This document shows positions 58,170-64,000 of a DNA stretch of 64,000 nt, one piece after another. Within the stretch, counting starts at the first letter, position 1. Every line of letters begins with the position of its first letter. The position numbers and the translations under genes are program-made. The notes beneath the pieces were generated by a model that worked only from the letters and a program-made list of their open reading frames with translations, was not told the DNA's origin and ran no database searches. Location of the stretch: positions 1 through 64,000 of the forward strand of contig NZ_JBNJLK010000004.1 in assembly GCF_051195255.1 (NCBI RefSeq). The letters are read 5' to 3'. Source of the stretch: Falsirhodobacter sp051195255. GTDB lineage: Bacteria; Pseudomonadota; Alphaproteobacteria; Rhodobacterales; Rhodobacteraceae.

Positions 58170-59753
58170 ATGCACATCCTCGCCCGCCGCCATCTTCGCG
58201 ACCACCAGAACGGCCGCCTGTCCCGGCGGGAGTTTCTGACGCGCGTGACAGCGCTGGGCGTGTCGGTGCCACTGGCCTACGATCTGCTGGGCACGGCACC
58301 GGTCGCGGCACAGGAAGCACCTGTGGCCGGGGGCACGCTGCGGATGCAGATGCCGACCCTTGCGCTGTGCGATCCGCGCCTTGCCGACTGGCCCGAGATC
58401 GGGAACATGCTGCGCGGCTGGCTTGAACCGCTTGTGACCTACAACGCGGACGGCACCTTCACCGGCCACCTGCTGGAGCGGTGGGAACTGTCCGAGGACG
58501 GCCTGCACCTGCGCCTTCATCTGCGCCCCGGCATCCTTTGGCAGAACGGAGAGCCGATGGTGGCGGAGCACGTGGCCCACAACCTGCGCCGCTGGTGCGA
58601 GCCGGTTCCGCGAAACGGTCTGGCTGCGGTCATGGAGGCGGTGATCCAAGGGCAGATCGAGGTGGTGGATGACCGGATGCTGGACCTGACCCTCGGCTTC
58701 CCGGATGCCACCCTGATAGCGAGCATGTCGGACTATAATGCGCTGATCGTCCACCCCTCGTATGACGGCGCAGATCCGGCGGTAAATCCATTAGGGTCCG
58801 GACCTTACCGGCCAATCTTGAACGAGGTTGGCAAGATGCAGTCGCTGGAAAAGGTGACGTGGTGGGGCACGCCCGTCTTCGGCGGCCCCTGGCTGGACCG
58901 GATCGATTACGTCGACCTCGGCACCGCGCCCATGCGGGCGCTGGAGGCGGCGCAGGCCGGCCTCATCGACGCCGTGGATCAGACGGTCGCCGACAACATC
59001 CGCGCGATGGAGGATCTGGGCTGGGTCGCCTCGCAAGCCGAATCCTCGGCGACACTCGCGGTGCGCTTCCAGCAGCAGGACCCCACCTTTGCCGATCGCA
59101 GGGTGCGTCAGGCGCTTCAACTGGCCGTCGACAACGGGATCGTGCTGGACATCGGCGTGAACGGGCTGGGCATCCGCGGCGAGAACCACCACGTGTCGCC
59201 CCTGCAGCCCGATTATGCCCGCGTGGATCCGCCCGCCACCGACATACCCGCAGCTCAGGCTCTTCTGGCCGAGGCTGGCTTTGCCGAGCACACCTTTATC
59301 CTCACCTCGCTCGACGACACGTGGCAGGCGCTAAGCTGCGACGCGGTCGCGGCGCAATTGAACGACGCCGGCATCACCGTCCAGCGCCAGATATTGCCGG
59401 GGGCTGAGTATTGGGCGAACTGGCGGTCCTACGGGTTTTCAGGCACCTATTGGAACATGCGTCCGCTGGGGGTTCAGGTGCTTCGGCTCGCCTATCGTAG
59501 CGGTTCCGCCTGGAACGAAACGGGATTTTCCAACCCCGATTTCGACAAGGCGCTGGATCGTGCACTGGGCATCGCCGGCGCCACCGAACGGCAGAAGGTG
59601 ATGGCCGAACTGGAAACGATCCTGCGCGAGGAGGCGGTGCTGATCCAGCCCTTCTGGCGCAGCCTGACCCGCCACGCCACGCCACGATTGCGCGGCGCGG
59701 CGATCCTGCCGACGCTGGAACACCGCCACCACGAATGGTGGCTGGCGCCCTAG
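58170..59753 (+). CDS. Peptide/nickel-type ABC substrate-binding protein (SBP_bac_5), orphan
   Basis: 527 residues. The N-terminus LSRREFLTRVTALGVSVPLA is a twin-arginine (S-R-R-x-F-L) signal. The body is a class C binding protein: LLERWELSEDGLHLRLHLRP, NPLGSGPYRPI and the C-terminal AVLIQPFWRSLTRHATPRLR. Such proteins deliver oligopeptides, nickel or similar ligands to a permease, but no permease or ATPase gene lies nearby. It stands right behind miaA. Its TAG and the stop of the convergent der gene share the palindrome CTAG. Confidence 0.85.
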   Translation: MHILARRHLRDHQNGRLSRREFLTRVTALGVSVPLAYDLLGTAPVAAQEAPVAGGTLRMQMPTLALCDPRLADWPEIGNMLRGWLEPLVTYNADGTFTGHLLERWELSEDGLHLRLHLRPGILWQNGEPMVAEHVAHNLRRWCEPVPRNGLAAVMEAVIQGQIEVVDDRMLDLTLGFPDATLIASMSDYNALIVHPSYDGADPAVNPLGSGPYRPILNEVGKMQSLEKVTWWGTPVFGGPWLDRIDYVDLGTAPMRALEAAQAGLIDAVDQTVADNIRAMEDLGWVASQAESSATLAVRFQQQDPTFADRRVRQALQLAVDNGIVLDIGVNGLGIRGENHHVSPLQPDYARVDPPATDIPAAQALLAEAGFAEHTFILTSLDDTWQALSCDAVAAQLNDAGITVQRQILPGAEYWANWRSYGFSGTYWNMRPLGVQVLRLAYRSGSAWNETGFSNPDFDKALDRALGIAGATERQKVMAELETILREEAVLIQPFWRSLTRHATPRLRGAAILPTLEHRHHEWWLAP

Positions 59754-61216
59754 GGCTTCTTCTTGTCCAGGTGCTTGCGAAGACGCGACGGTGTCCCGAA
59801 GTTCTTCTTGTCCTTGTAGGGATTCTTGTCGCCCTGCCCGCGCAGCGTCAAGCGGATCGGCGTGCCCGGCATGTCAAAATGGTCGCGCAACCCGTTGACA
59901 AGATAGCGTTTGTAGCTGTCGGGCACCATGTCTTGATGGCTGCACATCACGATGAAGCCCGGCGGACGGGTCTTCACCTGCGTCATGTAGCGCATCTTGA
60001 TCCGGCGGCCGCCCGGGGCCGGCGGCGGGTGGGCCTCCGTCATCGCGCCCAGCCACGAGTTCAGGCGCGCGGTGGGGATGCGCTGGTTCCAGGTGTCGTG
60101 CACGCGCAGGATGGCGTCGCGCAACCGCTCCAGTCCCCGGCCTGTCTTGGCCGAGACGGTGATCAGCGGCGCCCCACGAAGCTGCGGCAGAAGACGGTCG
60201 AACATCTCCTTCACCTCGGCCAGCTTGTCCTGCTTGTCGTCTTCCAGATCCCACTTGTTGACCGCGATGACGACGGCCCGCCCCTCCGTCTCGGCATAGT
60301 CGGCGATGCGCAGGTCCTGCTGCTCGAACGGGATCTCCACGTCCAGAAGCACCACGACGACTTCTGCGAAGCGGACGGCACGCAGACCGTCGGACACCGA
60401 CAGCTTTTCAACCTTGTCCGTGATCTTGGCCTTCTTGCGCATCCCCGCCGTGTCAAAGATACGGATCGGCGTGCCGTTCCAGTCCGTGCGGATGGAGATG
60501 GCGTCGCGGGTGATCCCCGCCTCCGGCCCCGTCAGCAGACGGTCATGGCCCAGGATCTTGTTGATCAGCGTGGATTTTCCCGCGTTCGGACGGCCGATCA
60601 CGGCGATCTGAAGGGGGTGCTTGTCAGTAGGCTTGTGCGCCTCGGGATCGGATTCTTCTTCCGAGTCCTCGGGCACATCGACGTCGATGATCGGGGCGTC
60701 CTGCTCCGCCCGTTCGGCAAAGCCGTCGGCGATGGGAACGAGGATGCGGTAAAGATCGTCCATCCCCTCGCCATGCTCGGCCGACAGGCGGACGGGTTCA
60801 CCCAGACCAAGGCTCCAAGCCTCGATCGCGCCGCTGTCGCCGGCCTTGCCCTCGGCCTTGTTCACGCCAAGGATGACATGCGCGTTCTTGCGGCGCAGGA
60901 TGTCGGCGAAGACCTCGTCGCTGGGGGTCACGCCAACCCGGCCGTCGATCAGGAACAGGCAGACGTCGGCCATGTCCACCGCGCGTTCGGTCAAGCGGCG
61001 CATCCGGCCTTGAAGGCTATCATCGGTCACTTCCTCCAGCCCCGCCGTGTCTATCACGGTGAAGCGAAGGTCGATCAGCTTGGCATCGCCCTCGCGCAGA
61101 TCGCGCGTGACGCCGGGCTGGTCGTCGACCAGCGCCAGCCGCTTGCCGACCAGCCGGTTGAACAGGGTCGATTTGCCCACGTTGGGCCGCCCGACAATGG
61201 CGAGGGTGAAACTCAT
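59750..61216 (-). CDS. der: Ribosome biogenesis GTPase Der (EngA)
   Basis: 488 residues. Two tandem G domains: G1 motifs IVGRPNVGKSTLFNR near residue 8 and VIGRPNAGKSTLINK near residue 210, each with DTAG-type G3 and NKAE / NKWD G4 motifs. An acidic linker separates them, and a KH-like C-terminal domain with a basic tail follows (LRKHLDKKKP). It acts in 50S subunit maturation. It lies 43 bases past the bamB stop-side gap on the same strand. Confidence 0.95.
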   Translation of the reverse strand: MSFTLAIVGRPNVGKSTLFNRLVGKRLALVDDQPGVTRDLREGDAKLIDLRFTVIDTAGLEEVTDDSLQGRMRRLTERAVDMADVCLFLIDGRVGVTPSDEVFADILRRKNAHVILGVNKAEGKAGDSGAIEAWSLGLGEPVRLSAEHGEGMDDLYRILVPIADGFAERAEQDAPIIDVDVPEDSEEESDPEAHKPTDKHPLQIAVIGRPNAGKSTLINKILGHDRLLTGPEAGITRDAISIRTDWNGTPIRIFDTAGMRKKAKITDKVEKLSVSDGLRAVRFAEVVVVLLDVEIPFEQQDLRIADYAETEGRAVVIAVNKWDLEDDKQDKLAEVKEMFDRLLPQLRGAPLITVSAKTGRGLERLRDAILRVHDTWNQRIPTARLNSWLGAMTEAHPPPAPGGRRIKMRYMTQVKTRPPGFIVMCSHQDMVPDSYKRYLVNGLRDHFDMPGTPIRLTLRGQGDKNPYKDKKNFGTPSRLRKHLDKKKP

Positions 61217-61259
61217 GCCGCTCTCCTTACGAAGGTCGGACGCTTACACTGTCCTTGCG

Positions 61260-62582
61260 TCAGCGGAAAGCGTGAATCCGACCATCCGTCGATACCACAT
61301 AGATCGCGCCGCCCGCGACCGCCGGTTGCGCCGCAGCCCCGCCGTCCAGATCCAGCGTCCCCACAAGGTTGCCGTTGATCGGATCGAACATCCGCAGGAC
61401 CCCGTCGGCCGAGGCCACGACGACCCGCCCGCCCGCGATGACCGGCCCGTAATGCGCCACGATCGCCGCACGCTTGCGAACCTTCTTTGCCTTGTAATAC
61501 GGCATCGGCACGGACCAGATGGTCTGGCCCGTCGCGGCGTCCAGACGCACCAGATGCGCCTCGTCCGACACGAGGAAGAGCGAGTTGCCGCCCACCGCGA
61601 CGGGGCCGTAAGCCCCTTCCTTCGCCGCCCAGATCCGTTCGCCGGTGCCCCGGTCGACCGCGACGGTCTGACCGCCCTGGTTGCCGACATAGATGCGCTG
61701 GCCATCCACCACGGGATCGCCGGTGATGTCGGACATCAGGGCATAGGTGCGGCCACGCCGCTGTCCCGCCACGGCGGTGGTCCAGCTGCGCGAACCCGAC
61801 TGGCGCAGAACGGCCATCACCTCACCCGTGGCGAAGGGAAGGATCACCTCACCCCCCGCGACGGCGGGGGAGCCTGTCCCCAGCATGCCGCCGATTTCCG
61901 ACGTGCCCAGAACCGTCCAGTCCACACGGCCGGTGCCGGCGTCCACGGCCCAAGCCGTTCCGTCACGCGCCACGGCATAAACCGTTCCGCCCTCCACCGT
62001 CGGCGCGCCGATCGCGGCCGCGCCCAGATCCTGCCGCCACAGAACCGCGCCCGTGGCAGGGTCGAGCGCCACAAGCTCGCCATATCCCGTCGTCGCGAAC
62101 AGGCGCCCGTCCCCGAAGGCGAGCCCGCCGCCCGAGATCTGGGACCCTTCACCGGACGGACGCAGCGGCGTCGTCCATTGAAGCTGCCCCGAGGTCGAGA
62201 CCGAGGCCACCCGCGTGTCCGCGTCCATGGCAAAGACCTGATTGCCGGCGGCAACCGGCGCGGCGGCAATGCGCTGCCGATTTCCGTTCCCGTCGCCGAG
62301 CCGCACCGACCACACCTCGGTCGGGGTGGCCGACAAGGCGCCATTGCCCGCAAGATGCTGGGCGTTGCCGCCGCGATGCGTCCAGCTTCCCGCCCGCTGG
62401 GCCGGAAGGGCGATGGGTGCCGCGCGGTTGGTGGTCAGCCCCGTCGTGTCGGCGCCGCCCGACAGGCTCGCCTCCAGCGGGGCGCGCACGTCGAAACGGG
62501 GACCGGGCAAGGTGGCTTCCCGCTGGCAACCGGCCACGGCCAGTGCGGCCAGCGTGACAAGAGCCGTGGTTGTCTTCATCAT
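61260..62582 (-). CDS. bamB: BamB-like PQQ/WD beta-propeller lipoprotein
   Basis: 440 residues. The lipobox LAALAVAGC marks a lipoprotein signal, with Gln after the Cys, fitting outer-membrane sorting. Repeated propeller blades end in patterns such as LVALDPATGAVLWRQDLG, WAVDAGTGRVDWTVLG and VAVDRGTGERIWAAKEG. BamB scaffolds the BAM complex. The gene follows a YfgM-like gene and precedes der, the conserved yfgM-bamB-der order. Confidence 0.9.
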   Translation of the reverse strand: MMKTTTALVTLAALAVAGCQREATLPGPRFDVRAPLEASLSGGADTTGLTTNRAAPIALPAQRAGSWTHRGGNAQHLAGNGALSATPTEVWSVRLGDGNGNRQRIAAAPVAAGNQVFAMDADTRVASVSTSGQLQWTTPLRPSGEGSQISGGGLAFGDGRLFATTGYGELVALDPATGAVLWRQDLGAAAIGAPTVEGGTVYAVARDGTAWAVDAGTGRVDWTVLGTSEIGGMLGTGSPAVAGGEVILPFATGEVMAVLRQSGSRSWTTAVAGQRRGRTYALMSDITGDPVVDGQRIYVGNQGGQTVAVDRGTGERIWAAKEGAYGPVAVGGNSLFLVSDEAHLVRLDAATGQTIWSVPMPYYKAKKVRKRAAIVAHYGPVIAGGRVVVASADGVLRMFDPINGNLVGTLDLDGGAAAQPAVAGGAIYVVSTDGRIHAFR

Positions 62583-62594
62583 GGGGAAACCCTC

Positions 62595-63242
62595 CTAGCC
62601 GGCGGCGATGGAACCGCCCAGGGCGGTGATGACCTGCGACGCGCGCTGGCGAAGATCGGCCGGGCTTTGCTGATCCGTCAGCAGCGCCTTCAGGCCTTCG
62701 ATGGCAGCCTGCGTGTCGCCGGCCTCGATGTCCAGATAGGCCAGCTGCTCCCGCGCCAGTGGGCGATAGGGCTGGCCCGGCCCGGTCAGGGGTTGCAGAA
62801 GAGCGCGGCGTTCCTCGACCGACAGGCTGTCGCCGGCCACCACGGCCTTGCGCAGAACGGCCAGATCATGGAACGCGGCCGGAAGGCTGGTGTCGGCGAT
62901 CACGCTGTCCAGTGCGGCCACCGTGGCGGCGCGGTCCTGATCCGGGTCGGAGGCCTTGATGAGGCCGACCAGCGCCTCGCGCGGGCCTTCGGCCGTCACC
63001 CCGTCCAGCGCCGTGCGCCGCGCCTCGGGCGTGTCGGCCTGAAGGGCGGCCATCAGGGCATCCCCAAGCGCCTGCGACGACGTTTCATGCGCCTGCCGCT
63101 GCCAACCCGTCCACGCCACGCCGCCGGCGATGGCCAGCACGATCACACCGGCCACCCAACCGTAACGCTTCAGCGCGCCGAACAAACGCTCACGACGCAG
63201 CTCGTCGGCCACCTCGCTCATGAAGTTGTCGGAGTTGCTCAC
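62595..63242 (-). CDS. YfgM-like membrane-anchored TPR-type protein
   Basis: 215 residues. A short cytosolic N-terminus, one membrane helix (WVAGVIVLAIAGGVAWTGW), then a helical periplasmic domain made of TPR-like repeats (QALGDALMAALQADTPEARR, DIEAGDTQAAIEGLKALL). It matches the family placed upstream of bamB (YfgM, ancillary SecYEG partner). Sequence similarity within the family is low, so the assignment relies on topology and gene order. Confidence 0.8.
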   Translation of the reverse strand: MSNSDNFMSEVADELRRERLFGALKRYGWVAGVIVLAIAGGVAWTGWQRQAHETSSQALGDALMAALQADTPEARRTALDGVTAEGPREALVGLIKASDPDQDRAATVAALDSVIADTSLPAAFHDLAVLRKAVVAGDSLSVEERRALLQPLTGPGQPYRPLAREQLAYLDIEAGDTQAAIEGLKALLTDQQSPADLRQRASQVITALGGSIAAG

Positions 63243-63282
63243 GAAAACCGCTCCCTTGCCTTTGTCATCGTCTTACACAGTT

Positions 63283-64000
63283 TCAGCGCGGATTGCCAAG
63301 AGCGTCCGCCTCTTCCGCGGACTGGTGCGCCCAAAGGCGCGCGTAGCGGCCGCCAAGGGCCAGAAGCTCCTCGTGCCGGCCATGTTCGGCCACGCGGCCC
63401 GCTTCCATGACAAGGATGCGGTCGGCGTCGGCGATGGTCGACAGACGGTGCGCGATCGTGACCACGGTGCGGCCCTGCGACATCTCGCGCAGGCTGTCCT
63501 GGATGTCCCGTTCGGTCTGCGTGTCCAGGGCCGAGGTCGCCTCGTCCAGAAGCAGGATCGGCGGGTTCTTCAAGATGGTGCGGGCGATGCCCACGCGCTG
63601 CTTTTCCCCGCCCGACAGCTTCAGCCCGCGTTCCCCCACCGTTGTTTCATACCCGTCCGGCAAGGACAGGATGAAGTCGTGGATCTTCGCGGCGCGGGCG
63701 GCAGCGAAGATCGCCTCCTCCCCGGCATCAGGACGACCATAGGCGATGTTGTAGCGGATGGTGTCGTTGAACAGGACCGTGTCCTGCGGCACGACGCCGA
63801 TCTGGTCGTGCAGGCTGTCCTGCGTCACGTCGCGCAGATCCTGCCCGTCGATCCGCACCGCACCGCCCGTCACGTCATAGAAGCGGAACAGCAGGCGCCC
63901 GACGGTCGACTTGCCCGCGCCCGAGGGCCCGACCAGCGCGATCGTCTGCCCCGGTTCCGCCCGGAAGGACAGGCCCTGCAGGATGGGCCGTGCCGGATCA
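63283..64000 (-). CDS. Atm1-like ABC exporter, C-terminal ATPase part, truncated by window
   Basis: The frame is open to the window end, so only the last 238 residues are visible. Walker A is VGPSGAGKSTVGRLLFRFYD, the Q-loop VVPQDTVLFNDTIRYNIAYG, the signature KLSGGEKQRVGIARTILKNP, and Walker B PILLLDEATSALD. The NDTIRYNIAYGR sequence is characteristic of the Atm1/HMT1 group, which exports glutathione-linked sulfur or metal compounds across the inner membrane. The membrane domain lies beyond base 64000. Confidence 0.85.
   Translation of the reverse strand, partial: DPARPILQGLSFRAEPGQTIALVGPSGAGKSTVGRLLFRFYDVTGGAVRIDGQDLRDVTQDSLHDQIGVVPQDTVLFNDTIRYNIAYGRPDAGEEAIFAAARAAKIHDFILSLPDGYETTVGERGLKLSGGEKQRVGIARTILKNPPILLLDEATSALDTQTERDIQDSLREMSQGRTVVTIAHRLSTIADADRILVMEAGRVAEHGRHEELLALGGRYARLWAHQSAEEADALGNPR

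Overview
The window comes from a GC-rich alphaproteobacterium of the Rhodobacteraceae; the genus is not resolved. The evidence is the chromosomal core: ctrA next to a SciP/DUF1153 gene with a GANTC site in the promoter region, the pyrH-frr-uppS-cdsA-dxr-rseP-bamA-skp-fabZ-lpxA-lpxI-lpxB run, cyoE-(small TM)-SURF1-thrC-M16 peptidase, and a tRNA-His fragment with the A73 discriminator known from this class.

Region 1 (1-2462) is the right end of an integrated element. It holds a DUF2971-like gene cut by the window edge, a frameshifted membrane-protein gene, a phage-type cytosine-C5 methyltransferase and a small coupled gene. It ends at a 3' half of tRNA-His with encoded CCA, which looks like an attachment-site duplication, followed by a strong terminator.

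Region 2 (about 2.6-16.04 kb) is a decayed lambda-like prophage that abuts the 3' end of tRNA-Arg(TCT). From left to right it holds: a possible surface-modification set (glycosyltransferase-like, acyltransferase-3, sulfotransferase) among broken tail-gene fragments and an IS5 remnant; a leftward early operon with its promoter and operators near 8.76 kb; an immunity region; a matching operator pair near 12.5 kb between divergent repressor and Cro-like genes; and a rightward early operon with RusA, a GIY-YIG protein and a DUF1376 replication protein. The immunity region carries, co-oriented with the repressor, three ATGA-coupled small genes and an AT-richer gene whose product ends in a HEPN-type R-x4-H motif. 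It is therefore placed like lambda rexAB and is my best candidate for an undescribed phage-exclusion system. No integrase, terminase or capsid gene is visible, and several genes carry single-base lesions.

Region 3 (16.0-30.4 kb) is chromosomal: a GNAT, a Pmp3 peptide, an alpha/beta hydrolase lacking the nucleophile serine, a PLP dehydratase, an ABC exporter, an acyl-CoA synthetase, tldD, and a seven-gene overlapping operon cyoE-coxF-SURF1-thrC-M16-GNAT-FAD oxidase. Region 4 (30.4-33.25 kb) is an IS graveyard (IS30 remnant, dead ISNCY, duplicated IS end).

Region 5 (33.3-64 kb) is core again: a phytoene/squalene synthase-like gene, cysS, an outer-membrane barrel, uup, hisI, a NifU-like scaffold, recG, ligA, ctrA-sciP, mnmA, the isoprenoid/phospholipid/lipid A/outer-membrane assembly cluster, miaA, an orphan peptide-type binding protein, der, bamB, a YfgM-like protein and the end of an Atm1-like exporter. 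The cluster from pyrH to lpxB runs on one strand with many start/stop overlaps and joins UMP synthesis, ribosome recycling, undecaprenyl-PP, CDP-diacylglycerol, MEP-pathway, envelope stress, BAM and lipid A functions.
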